Shown here: piece by piece, positions 28,290 through 36,001 of the stretch
Layout: each line of letters begins with the position of its first letter
Numbering within the stretch: the first letter of the stretch is position 1
Source: Streptomyces nodosus
GTDB taxonomy: Bacteria > Actinomycetota > Actinomycetes > Streptomycetales > Streptomycetaceae
NCBI RefSeq assembly: GCF_008704995.1
Contig: NZ_CP023747.1
Coordinates: 2,072,501 to 2,136,500, forward strand
Direction: 5' to 3'
Length of the DNA stretch: 64,000 nucleotides
Made by a program: the position numbers and the translations under genes
The notes under the pieces: model-generated
Database searches by the model: none
What the model saw: the letters and a program-made list of their open reading frames with translations, nothing else
What the model was told of the DNA's origin: nothing

Positions 28290-28323
28290 AGTCACACTGC
28301 ACTCTGCATTTTTCAGAGTGACT
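28290..28323. promoter_or_regulatory. Operator-like dyad between the divergent regulator and ATPase genes
   Basis: A perfect inverted repeat CACTCTG/CAGAGTG (28300-28306 and 28314-28320) has a seven-base AT-rich spacer, unusual in this GC-rich DNA. Outer AGTCAC and GTGACT arms (28290-28295, 28318-28323) extend the symmetry. It ends two bases before the -35 hexamer of the ATPase gene, a good place for repression or activation. The likely ligand is the adjacent XRE regulator, by position. Confidence 0.6.
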
Positions 28324-28324
28324 C

Positions 28325-28360
28325 TTGCCAAGTGTTCGCGGCGGGGCGATAGTGGCAGAC
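28325..28360 (+). promoter_or_regulatory. Promoter of the ATPase gene, leaderless type
   Basis: TTGCCA (28325-28330) and GATAGT (28349-28354) are 18 bp apart. The predicted start of transcription is at or next to the GTG at 28361, six bases after the -10 box, and no ribosome site precedes it. The dyad at 28290-28323 abuts the -35 element. Confidence 0.55.
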
Positions 28361-29104
28361 GTGATTCCGTCCGCGCCGTTAGAGACAGAGGCCGCCGGGG
28401 ACCTGTGGGGACCGGCCGACGCCGGGGAGGTGCGCCCGGGGGTGGCCACCGGACGCCGGTTCCGCTTCGAACTCGCCGCACGCCCGAGTTCCGTCGCACA
28501 GGCCCGAGAACTGACGCGTGCCCGGCTGGCCGGCTGGTCGGCGTGCGAGGACACCTGCGACACGGCCGCTCTGGTCGTCTCCGAACTGGTGACCAACGCG
28601 ATCGTGCACACCGCCGGTGAGCGGGTCGTCTGCGAACTCCGCGACGAGCACGACGTGGTGCGCATCGCCGTACGGGACGAGGGATGCGCTCCCGGCCAGC
28701 CGCACCCCGCACCGTCCCTCCCCGAGGAGGAGCACGGGAGGGGACTGCTTCTCGTCGCGACCCTGTGCCGGGCCTGGGGTGCCCAGCAGGCCGGGGCCGG
28801 GCTGCTGGTCTGGGCCGAGCTACCACGGGAGGGCGACCGGCCGACGGAGGCCGGGCCGGTCGTCCCCGCACAGCCGTCCCGGGACCTGCCGTGTTCCGGC
28901 GGCAGGTCCCGGGCCGTGGAAGGGACGGCGCCGGAGGACACCGCGAGCACCGGCACGGGTCACGGCCCGGACCGGAGCGCCGGGGAACCGGCCTCGGACG
29001 GCGAGGCCCGGTCCGACCTGGGCTGGAGCGCGAAGCGGCCGCCGGCCGACGGCCAGGGTTCAGGGGCCGGCGCGTACGGGGGAACGAGGACCGCATGGGC
29101 GTGA
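28361..29104 (+). CDS. RsbW-like ATP-binding protein (HATPase_c)
   Basis: This 247-residue protein contains a GHKL ATPase domain of the anti-sigma/serine kinase type, residues about 30-160. The N-box is VVSELVTNAIVHT, G1 is IAVRDEGCAPG and G2 is EEEHGRGLLLVATLCRAWG. Such proteins bind ATP and hold sigma factors or act on anti-anti-sigma factors; in Streptomyces those next to WhiJ-type regulators form a recurrent set with unknown targets. The C-terminal 80 residues are Gly/Pro/Glu-rich and look disordered. GTG at 28361 fits the leaderless promoter; GTG at 28352 is an alternative. It overlaps the next gene by ten bases. Confidence 0.85.
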   Translation: MIPSAPLETEAAGDLWGPADAGEVRPGVATGRRFRFELAARPSSVAQARELTRARLAGWSACEDTCDTAALVVSELVTNAIVHTAGERVVCELRDEHDVVRIAVRDEGCAPGQPHPAPSLPEEEHGRGLLLVATLCRAWGAQQAGAGLLVWAELPREGDRPTEAGPVVPAQPSRDLPCSGGRSRAVEGTAPEDTASTGTGHGPDRSAGEPASDGEARSDLGWSAKRPPADGQGSGAGAYGGTRTAWA

Positions 29105-29553
29105 GGGCGGCGCGGACCACGGGACCCGGCAGTACCCGGGCCGTGGCCCTGGACTCCCTGGTCCGCCTCGGGCGGGCGCGACGGACACCGGCGGGGGACT
29201 GCCGACGGCTCCCCCTGCCCAGCGGCATGACGCTCCCGCTCGGCTGCGACGCGGTGTCCGTACCCGCCCGTTACGGACCGTTGGTGCTGCCTCGGCTGCC
29301 CCGGGTGGGCTGTGTCTACGCCGACCGGGCCGACTGGTGGTGGATCGTGCCGTCCGACTCCGATGTGGCTCTGGAGTGGCCGGCCCCCGCACGCTACGCA
29401 CCCGGCGCGCTGGCACCGGACGCACCGGACACCCCCGGTCTGATCCACCGCCCGGACGACGACGTCCCCTACACCCCGCCGATCCCGCTCTATCTGGCCC
29501 TGTGCCGAGTCACCGGCACCACCCCGTCCTGGTCCCGCCCCCTCACCGCCTGA
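29095..29553 (+). CDS. Conserved-looking hypothetical protein after the ATPase gene
   Basis: I do not recognise a family in this 152-residue protein. It is soluble, Pro-rich and acidic toward the end, with a central segment GCVYADRADWWWIVPSDSDVALEWP and a tail DDDVPYTPPIPLYLALCRVTG that look like a real folded domain. Its ATG overlaps the end of the ATPase gene by ten bases and is preceded by GGGGGAACGAGGA, so the two are translationally coupled. Position suggests that it works with the ATPase or its regulator. The N-terminal part, with PLPSGMTLPLGCDAV, recalls proteins found beside bifunctional primase-polymerases, but I would not assign that. Confidence 0.65.
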   Translation: MGVRAARTTGPGSTRAVALDSLVRLGRARRTPAGDCRRLPLPSGMTLPLGCDAVSVPARYGPLVLPRLPRVGCVYADRADWWWIVPSDSDVALEWPAPARYAPGALAPDAPDTPGLIHRPDDDVPYTPPIPLYLALCRVTGTTPSWSRPLTA

Positions 29554-29648
29554 ACCCATCTGACCGGACGGTACGTTGAGATCCCGGGGACGGGAGCGGG
29601 AGGACGCCCAGGCCACCGTGCCGGTCCCACTCCCGTCCTGGAGGCCCC

Positions 29649-30065
29649 ATGCTGAAGCGCGTCCTCGTCCCCACCCTCTTCCCGCCGCCCGGCTACGCCC
29701 ATGCGTCCGTCGTGGAGGCGGGCACCCGGCTCGCGTTCCTCGCCGGGTCCGTGCCTCTCGACTCCGAAGGGCGGCTCGTCGGCGCGGGCGATCCCGTGCG
29801 CCAGGCCGAGCAGGTGCTCGCCAACCTCCGCGAGCAGGTGCGCGCGGTCGGCAGCGACCTGGCCCATGTCGTGTCGACGGACGTGTATGTCGTGAGCCAG
29901 GATCCGGCGGTGCTCTCCGCGGTGTGGGACGTGGTCCGGGCCTCGGGCCTCAGCGACGGGCCGCATGCGTCGACCCTCCTCGGGGTGGCCTGTCTCGGCT
30001 ACACCGGACAGCTCGTGGAGATCACGGCGACGGCCGTCGTACCGACCGACGCTGAGGACGCCTGA
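29649..30065 (+). CDS. RidA (YjgF/YER057c) family protein
   Basis: This 138-residue protein is a Rid-family member. RidA itself hydrolyses reactive 2-aminoacrylate and related enamines from PLP enzymes. The family is seen in AFLAGSVPLDSEGRLVGAGDPVRQAEQVLANL and in the C-terminal strand TLLGVACLGYTGQLVEITATAVV. The catalytic arginine of archetypal RidA (in the R-V motif near residue 105) is not evident: the equivalent segment reads STLLGVACLGY, so this is likely a Rid1-7 type without deaminase activity. It stands alone with its own upstream gap. Confidence 0.88.
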   Translation: MLKRVLVPTLFPPPGYAHASVVEAGTRLAFLAGSVPLDSEGRLVGAGDPVRQAEQVLANLREQVRAVGSDLAHVVSTDVYVVSQDPAVLSAVWDVVRASGLSDGPHASTLLGVACLGYTGQLVEITATAVVPTDAEDA

Positions 30066-30086
30066 CGCCGGTCACGGCAACGGGGC

Positions 30087-30132
30087 GTCGCGGTGTCTCG
30101 GGGTCGCGGTGTCTCGGGCGTGGTGCCTCGGG
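30087..30132. repeat. 16-bp perfect tandem repeat with a degenerate third copy
   Basis: GTCGCGGTGTCTCGGG occurs exactly at 30087-30102 and 30103-30118, followed by a diverged copy to 30132. The block lies between the convergent RidA and uracil-DNA glycosylase genes. It has no evident dyad and no coding role. Confidence 0.88.
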
Positions 30133-30181
30133 CGCGGTCGGTCCGGGACGCGGGTGGTCCCTGTCGCGGTATCGCTCCGTG

Positions 30182-30904
30182 TCACGGTCCGGGCGGGTGT
30201 GGTTCCGGGTGGGTCGGGAGGCCCGCGGCGTCGGCCGCCGTGCGCAGTACGTCCCGCAGCATCCGGGGGGTGAGCAGGCCGGTGAAGGTGTTGCGCTGGC
30301 TGACGTGGAAGCAGCCGAAGAGCTCCAGCCCGTCCAGCGGAACCCGGGCGCCGTGGCCGAAGGCGGGGCGGGGCCGGGGCACGGGGCGGCCCGCCTCCGC
30401 GAGCGCGGTCAGGGTGGACTGCCAGGCGAAGCCGCCCAGAGCGACCACGGACCGCAGTGACGGCCGCAGCAGCCGCAGCTCCTGTACCAGCCAGGGTCGG
30501 CAGGTGTCCCGTTCCTGGGGCGTCGGCTTGTTGCCGGGCGGCGCACAGTGCACCGGCGCGGTGACCCGCACGCCGTACAGTTCCAGGCCGTCGTCGGCGG
30601 ACACCGAGGTGGGCTGTGAGGCCAGACCCACGGCGTGCAGTGCCGCAAACAGCACATCCCCGGACCGGTCCCCGGTGAACATGCGTCCGGTGCGGTTGCC
30701 GCCGTGGGCCGCGGGGGCGAGACCGACCACCAGCAGCCGTGCGTCCGGAGGCCCGAAGCCCGGTACCGGCCGTCCCCAGTACGTCCAGTCGGCGAAGGCG
30801 GCCCGCTTGGTACGTGCCACCTCCTCGCGCCATGCGACCAGGCGCGGGCAGGCACGGCAGCCCGTGATCCGCTCGTCCAGCCCGGTGAGGCCCTTGCCGT
30901 CCAT
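30182..30904 (-). CDS. Uracil-DNA glycosylase, family 5 (UdgB)
   Basis: This 240-residue enzyme excises uracil and other deaminated bases from DNA. Family-5 motifs are clear: [19 protein letters not shown] (motif A, which lacks the polar Asp/Asn of family 1) and [14 protein letters not shown] (motif C). Cysteines that ligate a [4Fe-4S] cluster are in [12 protein letters not shown] near the N-terminus and in [21 protein letters not shown]. UdgB handles uracil, hypoxanthine and xanthine, useful in a GC-rich genome. The start at 30904 agrees with the family; I see no strong ribosome site, so the first codons are less certain. Confidence 0.93.
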   Translation of the reverse strand: MDGKGLTGLDERITGCRACPRLVAWREEVARTKRAAFADWTYWGRPVPGFGPPDARLLVVGLAPAAHGGNRTGRMFTGDRSGDVLFAALHAVGLASQPTSVSADDGLELYGVRVTAPVHCAPPGNKPTPQERDTCRPWLVQELRLLRPSLRSVVALGGFAWQSTLTALAEAGRPVPRPRPAFGHGARVPLDGLELFGCFHVSQRNTFTGLLTPRMLRDVLRTAADAAGLPTHPEPHPPGP

Positions 30905-30999
30905 CTCTCCACGGTAGGGCCACCGCGATGCCTTCCAGGGCGGAGGCCGCTCTCGGGCCCCGGGCGGAAAAGCCGTCGGGTCGTGCGGGCCCGAAGGAC

Positions 31000-31011
31000 T
31001 AGGGTCGGGAC
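31000..31011 (+). promoter_or_regulatory. Leaderless-type -10 element
   Basis: TAGGGT at 31000-31005 is followed by six bases and the ATG at 31012. There is no ribosome site in between, so transcription probably starts at the initiation codon. Confidence 0.5.
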
Positions 31012-31719
31012 ATGGCTTCTGTAGTGGGGAACGGTGGCAGGACGGGCGGGACCGGCCAGGAATCCGCGGCGGGCGGAAAGCGCGCGGAGGACCGGTGGGA
31101 GTCCGTCACGGCCGGGGAACACCGGGCAGCCGGGGAGGGCGAGGCGGTCGGGTCGCCCGGCAGCGGCGACCCGAAGCCCACCGGGGAGAAGCCGTCGGAC
31201 GCGAAGACGGCCGCCGCGCTGGCCGCTGCGGAGGCGGCGGGCCCGTCGGCCGACGAAAGTGTGCGCATCGACAGCTGGATCTGGTCCGTAAGGCTCGTCA
31301 AGACCCGCTCGATGGGCGCCACCGCTTGCCGGGGCGGTCATGTGCGGGTGAACGGTGAGCGGGTGAAGCCCGCGTACGCCGTGCGCGTCGGTGACGAGGT
31401 GCGGCTGCGCCATGAGGGCCGGGAGCGGATCGTCGTGGTGAAGCGTCTGATCCGCAAGCGGGTCGGGGCCCCGGTGGCCGTCCAGTGCTATGTCGACAAC
31501 AGCCCGCCCCCGCCGCCGCGGGATGCCGTGGCCCCGGCGGGCATCCGCGACCGCGGCGCCGGTCGCCCCACCAAGCGCGACCGCCGTGAGATGGAGCGCC
31601 TGCGGAGCCCGGGCGGTGGCTTCGGTGACGGTCATGGGGCTCCAGGCCCCTCCGGCAGCCGTCGCGGGTCCGGAACCCGGGGCCGACCGGGCAGCCGGGG
31701 CGGCTCGGGCAAGCACTGA
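31012..31719 (+). CDS. S4-domain RNA-binding protein (Hsp15-like)
   Basis: This 235-residue protein has an S4 RNA-binding domain at about residues 85-150: [41 protein letters not shown] and [10 protein letters not shown] are the signature strands. Hsp15 relatives bind 50S subunits carrying stalled nascent chains. The S4 core is flanked by an 80-residue Gly/Glu/Ala-rich N-terminal extension and a Gly/Arg/Ser-rich C-terminal tail, both apparently disordered and longer than in Hsp15 (about 130 residues). The start is set by the leaderless promoter; a GTG start nearer the domain cannot be excluded. Confidence 0.85.
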   Translation: MASVVGNGGRTGGTGQESAAGGKRAEDRWESVTAGEHRAAGEGEAVGSPGSGDPKPTGEKPSDAKTAAALAAAEAAGPSADESVRIDSWIWSVRLVKTRSMGATACRGGHVRVNGERVKPAYAVRVGDEVRLRHEGRERIVVVKRLIRKRVGAPVAVQCYVDNSPPPPPRDAVAPAGIRDRGAGRPTKRDRREMERLRSPGGGFGDGHGAPGPSGSRRGSGTRGRPGSRGGSGKH

Positions 31720-31769
31720 GCGCGGGACGGGGAGGGGCCTGCTCCGTCCCGGTGTCCTCGGGACACTCG

Positions 31770-31796
31770 GTGCGCTCGGTGCGCTCGGTGCGCTCG
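31770..31796. repeat. 9-bp tandem repeat, three copies
   Basis: GGTGCGCTC is repeated exactly three times in the gap between the convergent S4-domain and DoxX genes. It is a simple slippage-type array. Confidence 0.85.
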
Positions 31797-31853
31797 GGAT
31801 TCCTCGGTGCACCCGGCGCCCCCCGGCACGCCCCACCTGGTCCGCGGGCGTCG

Positions 31854-32303
31854 TCACGCCCGGCGGGGCAGCAGGCGCGCCAAGTCCGCCGTGCGGTGGC
31901 GTCGGGCCCAGGCGATCAGGATCAGCGGAACCATCAGGATCAGCGGGGTCGCCGCGTTCTCACCGTCGAAGGAGGTGAGCTGGACGATGAAGGCGCCCAC
32001 CATCAGGGCGGACAGCGCCACCGCCGCGACCGACGACAGCACCGGGACCAGCAGCGCCACCGCACCGGCCAGCTCCAGTGCGCCGATGAGATACATCGCC
32101 GCGCTTCCCCAGCCGATCGTGTCGAAGGACTCGACGGCCGACGGATGCGCGATCAGCTTGGGCAGCGCGCTCGCGATGCCGTAGAAGAGCGCCAGCACGA
32201 TCTGCAGGGACCGCAGAGCGATCTCCGCACGACGGCCCCGGACACGGCCACGATCACGGCCCTCCATGGAAGCAGTGGTGCCGGTGGCGGTGGTCTCGGA
32301 CAT
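31854..32303 (-). CDS. DoxX-family membrane protein
   Basis: This 149-residue protein has four predicted membrane helices, with the DoxX-type pattern RSLQIVLALFYGIASALPKLIAHPSAV and MYLIGALELAGAVALLVPVLS. DoxX-like proteins are small quinone- or redox-associated membrane proteins; a mycobacterial relative takes part in a membrane oxidoreductase complex in thiol stress. The ATG at 32303 is preceded by GAGGAGGACCCC. The first 25 residues are polar and Thr-rich. There is no partner gene nearby that would reveal its complex. Confidence 0.88.
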   Translation of the reverse strand: MSETTATGTTASMEGRDRGRVRGRRAEIALRSLQIVLALFYGIASALPKLIAHPSAVESFDTIGWGSAAMYLIGALELAGAVALLVPVLSSVAAVALSALMVGAFIVQLTSFDGENAATPLILMVPLILIAWARRHRTADLARLLPRRA

Positions 32304-32330
32304 GGGGTCCTCCTCGCTGGAACCTGTCCA

Positions 32331-32362
32331 CGGTGCTGTCACACGACCGCGGTGCTGTCACA
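32331..32362. repeat. Two copies of CGGTGCTGTCACA upstream of the DoxX gene
   Basis: The 13-bp sequence occurs at 32331-32343 and 32350-32362, 19 bp apart. It lies 30-60 bp before the DoxX start, where a regulator could bind. It could equally be a small duplication. Confidence 0.5.
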
Positions 32363-32439
32363 GAGGTAGACCCGTCCAGGTCGCCGGACTCATCGCCGCC
32401 CGGCCGCCTTTTCGACGGAGAGCCGTCCGGCCCCGGCTA

Positions 32440-33129
32440 TTACGCCCGCACCGCTCTCACCCACATCCGGTCCTCGGTCAGATACCGGTCCACCCGCAGC
32501 CCCGCCTCTCCGAGCGCCTCCTCGAACTGCTCCCTGCTCAGCGGGCGGGCCAGAAAGGTCTGTGTCCAGGCCGCGTCGGGGAACTCGTACTCCGCGCGCA
32601 CCGCGCGCACTCCGTCACCGACGGGCCGTGAGGAGGCGATCCGTATGGTGAAGCCCGCTGGGTCGACCCGCTCACGCGGTACCCGGGTGTGGTAGTCCTC
32701 CCCCTCACGCTGGATCAGCACGCACCCGTCGTCCGCCAGGTGCCGGACGCAGGTCCGCAGAAGCCCTCGCCGCACCTCCGCGTCCCCCGCGTGCACGAGG
32801 AAGGAGGCGAGCATCACCACGTCGAACCTCTCGCCCAGGTCGAGATCCTCGATCGGAGAGCACCGGGTGCGTGCCCCGCGCACCCGCTCCAGCATCTCCG
32901 GCGACTCGTCGACCGCGGTGACCGTGAAACCGCGCTCCAGCAGCGGATGAGTCATCCGCCCGACCCCACAGCCCAGCTCCAGAATGTGCGCGCCCGCGGG
33001 CACCGCCGCGGCAATGATCTCCGGCTCCTCCCCGATCGGCAGCCGTGCGTACAGCTCGACCGCGCAGCCGTCCGGCGTGATCGCGCCGGGGCCCGTGCCC
33101 TGATAACCGTCCCGTGTCTTCGCCCTCAT
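32440..33129 (-). CDS. Class I SAM-dependent methyltransferase
   Basis: This 229-residue protein has the Rossmann-type methyltransferase fold. Motif I is HILELGCGVGRMTHPLLERG, the acidic end of strand 2 is VTAVDESPEMLERV, motif II is FDVVMLASFLVHAG and motif III is CVRHLADDGCVLIQ. The C-terminal part (YEFPDAAWTQTFLARPLSREQFEEAL) resembles small-molecule methyltransferases, but the substrate cannot be read. The gene stands alone with the DoxX gene downstream on the same strand. Confidence 0.9.
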   Translation of the reverse strand: MRAKTRDGYQGTGPGAITPDGCAVELYARLPIGEEPEIIAAAVPAGAHILELGCGVGRMTHPLLERGFTVTAVDESPEMLERVRGARTRCSPIEDLDLGERFDVVMLASFLVHAGDAEVRRGLLRTCVRHLADDGCVLIQREGEDYHTRVPRERVDPAGFTIRIASSRPVGDGVRAVRAEYEFPDAAWTQTFLARPLSREQFEEALGEAGLRVDRYLTEDRMWVRAVRA

Positions 33130-33273
33130 GCCCGTCCAACGGGCCGCCCACCGGACCCCGTTCCCGCCCCTCCGTCACTCGATGGAGTGAACGTTCGAGA
33201 GGCGAACTCCTGATCCGATCACGGTCCCCCCGGTGGATGTGCGGCACGAGGGGTACGTGTGAGGAGAGGAGCA

Positions 33274-33549
33274 GTGATCCGGATGCGTACAGGCAGTGAA
33301 CCGACGACAGCGCGCAGTGCCCTGCGGGCGCGCTTCTGGCTGAGCGTCTGGGGCCTGGTCTGGGCGACCTTGGGAACGGTCGTCTTCGCCCTGCTGGAAC
33401 AGCCCGGCTGGGCCGCCGCGTGCGGTGCGCTGTGGCTGATCGTCGCCCTCGATCTGGCCATGATCGTGCGCCATATCCACCAGGGCCCGCACTGGCAGCC
33501 GGGCCGGGAGATCCCGCCGTATCTGCCGCCCGAGCACCGCCGCCGCTAG
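33274..33549 (+). CDS. Small two-helix membrane protein (possibly DUF6343)
   Basis: This 91-residue protein has two hydrophobic segments (about residues 22-43 and 48-66) between a polar N-terminus and a basic/proline C-terminal tail PGREIPPYLPPEHRRR. I believe it matches the small Streptomyces family DUF6343, but this is from memory. The GTG at 33274 is preceded by GAGGAGAGGAGCA, better than the upstream GTG at 33259; an ATG at 33283 is another option. It is divergent from the methyltransferase at 32440. The role is unknown. Confidence 0.65.
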   Translation: MIRMRTGSEPTTARSALRARFWLSVWGLVWATLGTVVFALLEQPGWAAACGALWLIVALDLAMIVRHIHQGPHWQPGREIPPYLPPEHRRR

Positions 33550-33630
33550 CGGCCCGGGGGCGTGCCCCACGGGCAGAAGGCAGGAGGCAGGAGGTCGGCG
33601 TACCGGCCGTGGAGCGTGCGATCGCGCCGG

Positions 33631-34011
33631 CTACGCGTCGAACCGCGCCGCCTCCACATACTGCGGGTTCGGGTCCAGCGCGGCCGCCAGCCGGAAGTGC
33701 CGCAGGGCCTGCTCCGGCCGTGCCTGGCGCTCATAGGTGCGGGCCAGTGCGAAGTGCGCGTACGCGTTGTCCGGCTCGCGCTCCAGCACGATGCTGAACT
33801 CCAGCTCGGCGGGTCGCAGTTGCGCGGCGGCGAAGAAGGCGCGGGCCCGCAGCAGCCGGGCCGCCGTGTTCTCGGGGTGCGCGGCTATCACGCCGTCGAG
33901 CAGCTTCACCGCGCCCCGGGGGTCCCGCGCGGCCAGCAGCTGCTCCGCGGCGCGGAAGTCGATGACATGGGTCTCCGGAGTACGTCCGGTCGGATCGCTG
34001 AACTCGGGCAC
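33631..34011 (-). CDS. Tetratricopeptide repeat protein
   Basis: This 126-residue protein contains about three TPR units: FRAAEQLLAARDPRGAVKLLDGV, TAARLLRARAFFAAAQLRPAELEF and NAYAHFALARTYERQARPEQAL. It is probably a small adaptor. The family sits beside coaE in Streptomyces genomes; here its GTG lies 50 bp after the coaE stop on the same strand, so co-transcription is likely. The start is supported by AGGGAAGGAATCAGCC upstream. Confidence 0.9.
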   Translation of the reverse strand: MPEFSDPTGRTPETHVIDFRAAEQLLAARDPRGAVKLLDGVIAAHPENTAARLLRARAFFAAAQLRPAELEFSIVLEREPDNAYAHFALARTYERQARPEQALRHFRLAAALDPNPQYVEAARFDA

Positions 34012-34061
34012 GGCTGATTCCTTCCCTGGCCGACTCGCTTCAACGCTCCCGGCGGCGAGCG

Positions 34062-34718
34062 CTATTCCTGGGGGCCGTCCGCGGAGGTCCCGGGGGCGAT
34101 GCCCGGGGTTCGCTCCCGGGAGCGCCGCGCCCTCCCCGAAAGATCCGCCCACACCTCCTGGACACGCTGCCTCAGCCGCTCCAGGGGGACGTCGTTGTCG
34201 ATGACGACGTCGGCGATCTCCAGGCGCTGCTCTCGGGTCGCCTGGGCGGCCATGCGGGCGCGTGCGTCCTGCTCGGTCATGCCGCGCAGCCGGACGAGGC
34301 GGTCGAGCTGGGTGGCGGGGTTCGCATCGACGACGATCACCAGGTCGTAGCGCGGGGCGAGCCCGTTCTCCGTGAGGAGCGGGACGTCGTGGACGACCAC
34401 GGCGTCCTCGGGTGCGGCGGACTCCAGCTCGCGGGAGCGTGCGCCCACCAGGGGGTGCACGATCGCGTTCAGCACGGCGAGCTTGTCCGGGTCGGCGAAG
34501 ACGAGGGAGCCCAGCGCGGGCCGGTCCAGGCCGCCGTCCGGTCCGAGGATCCCCTCCCCGAAGGCCTCGACGACCGCGGCAAGTCCCGCCGTGCCGGGCG
34601 CGACGACCTCGCGCGCGATACGGTCGGCGTCGATCAGCACGGCGCCGCACTCCACGAGCAGCCGCGACACCTCGCTCTTGCCGGCACCGATTCCGCCGGT
34701 CAGGCCCACGGACAGCAC
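34062..34718 (-). CDS. coaE: Dephospho-CoA kinase
   Basis: This 218-residue enzyme phosphorylates the 3'-hydroxyl of dephospho-CoA, the last step of coenzyme A synthesis. The P-loop is [13 protein letters not shown] near the N-terminus, followed by [11 protein letters not shown] (catalytic Asp), the helical insert [26 protein letters not shown] and [30 protein letters not shown] (lid). The GTG at 34718 sits after GGTGGAGGCGCGG; the upstream ATG would add a Gly-rich unrelated stretch. The last ~20 residues are a low-complexity tail. It lies between the PAC2 gene and the TPR gene, all on the minus strand. Confidence 0.97.
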   Translation of the reverse strand: MLSVGLTGGIGAGKSEVSRLLVECGAVLIDADRIAREVVAPGTAGLAAVVEAFGEGILGPDGGLDRPALGSLVFADPDKLAVLNAIVHPLVGARSRELESAAPEDAVVVHDVPLLTENGLAPRYDLVIVVDANPATQLDRLVRLRGMTEQDARARMAAQATREQRLEIADVVIDNDVPLERLRQRVQEVWADLSGRARRSRERTPGIAPGTSADGPQE

Positions 34719-34859
34719 GACCGCGCCTCCACCCTCATGCCCCCGCCGCGGGGACGACTTGCCGACTCCGACGCCGCCGGACACCGCCGGTCGGGCCGGC
34801 CGCGGACCGCCCCCGCAGCGGCGGGACCGGCGGGCGCGGCCACCCGGGAGCGTATCCGA

Positions 34860-35798
34860 TCAGATGTCGCCCTCGCGTTCCGCCAGAAAACGCTCGAACT
34901 CCTGCCCGATCTCGTCCGCGGACGGGATCTCCACGGGCTCGGCGAGCATATTGCCGCGGGTCTCGGCGCCCGCGGCGGCGTCGTACTGGTGCTCGAGGCC
35001 CTGGATGAGCGCGACCAGTTCCTCGTCGCCCTCCTGGATCTGCCGGTCGATCTCCGTCTGGGTGCGATGGGCGTCCGTGCGCAGGGAGTGCGCGACACCC
35101 GGCAGCACGAGCCCGGTGGCGGCCGTGACGGCCTCCAGGGCGGTCAGTGCGGCGTCCGGGTACGGGGAGCGGGCGATGTAGTGCGGAACGTGCGCGGCGA
35201 CTCCCAGGACGTCATGCCCGGCCTCCATCAGCCGGTATTCGATCAGGGCGGCGGCGCTGCCGGGGACCTGGGCCTCCTCGAAGGGGCTGAGGTGGCCCGG
35301 GACGAGTTCGCTGCGGTTGCCGTGCGGGGTGAGGCCCACCGGGCGGGTGTGCGGGACGCCCATCGGGATGCCGTGGAAGTTCACGGAGAGGCGCACGCCG
35401 AGCCGTTCCACGATCTGCCGGACGGCCAGGGTGAAGCGCTCCCACTCGACGTCCGGCTCGGGCCCGGACAGCAGCAGGAACGGTGCCCCGGTGGCGTCCT
35501 GGACCAGGCGCACCTCGATGGTGGGCTCCTCGTACTCGGTCCAGCGGTCACGCCGGAAGGTGAGCAGCGGCCGACGGGCGCGGTAGTCCACGAGCCGGTC
35601 GTGGTCGAAGCGGGCCACGACCTGATGGGGCAGCGTGTCGAGGAGCCGGTCGACGATCTGCTCGCCGGTGTCGCCCGCATCGATGTAGCCGTCGAAGTGA
35701 TAGAGCATGACCAGGCCGGCCGACTCCTGGGCGAGCGCCATGTCGACGACGGCCAGGCCCTTCGGCTCCCATGCGTACAAACCCTGCGGATCAAGCAC
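34860..35798 (-). CDS. PAC2-family protein (proteasome assembly chaperone-like)
   Basis: This 312-residue protein belongs to the PAC2 family, named for eukaryotic proteasome assembly chaperone 2. Landmarks are [47 protein letters not shown] and [20 protein letters not shown]. Actinobacterial members are conserved, but their link to the mycobacterial-type proteasome is not proven. The GTG at 35798 follows AAGGAGGAGCGG, which fixes the start. It is downstream of rpsA, but a strong hairpin at 35911-35945 separates the two. Confidence 0.92.
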   Translation of the reverse strand: MLDPQGLYAWEPKGLAVVDMALAQESAGLVMLYHFDGYIDAGDTGEQIVDRLLDTLPHQVVARFDHDRLVDYRARRPLLTFRRDRWTEYEEPTIEVRLVQDATGAPFLLLSGPEPDVEWERFTLAVRQIVERLGVRLSVNFHGIPMGVPHTRPVGLTPHGNRSELVPGHLSPFEEAQVPGSAAALIEYRLMEAGHDVLGVAAHVPHYIARSPYPDAALTALEAVTAATGLVLPGVAHSLRTDAHRTQTEIDRQIQEGDEELVALIQGLEHQYDAAAGAETRGNMLAEPVEIPSADEIGQEFERFLAEREGDI

Positions 35799-35910
35799 TG
35801 TAGACCGCTCCTCCTTGTGTCCGTACTGCACAACAGGGGCCGGGGCACGGTCATTCCCGACCGTACCCCGGCAGCGCACGGTCGGTCACCGGCCGGGGCA
35901 TGGGCAACGC

Positions 35911-35945
35911 CGAAGGCCCGCACCCCCTGGGGGTGCGGGCCTTCG
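35911..35945 (-). terminator. Strong stem-loop after rpsA
   Basis: A perfect 16-bp inverted repeat (CGAAGGCCCGCACCCC and its complement) with a three-base loop lies 57 bp beyond the rpsA stop. No U-tract follows, as is common for Streptomyces terminators. Confidence 0.85.
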
Positions 35946-36001
35946 GTCAGCGGCTGGGCCTCAGCAGGCGATCAGCTCCGGCCCGGCGGGCCGTGGCCGA
36001 T

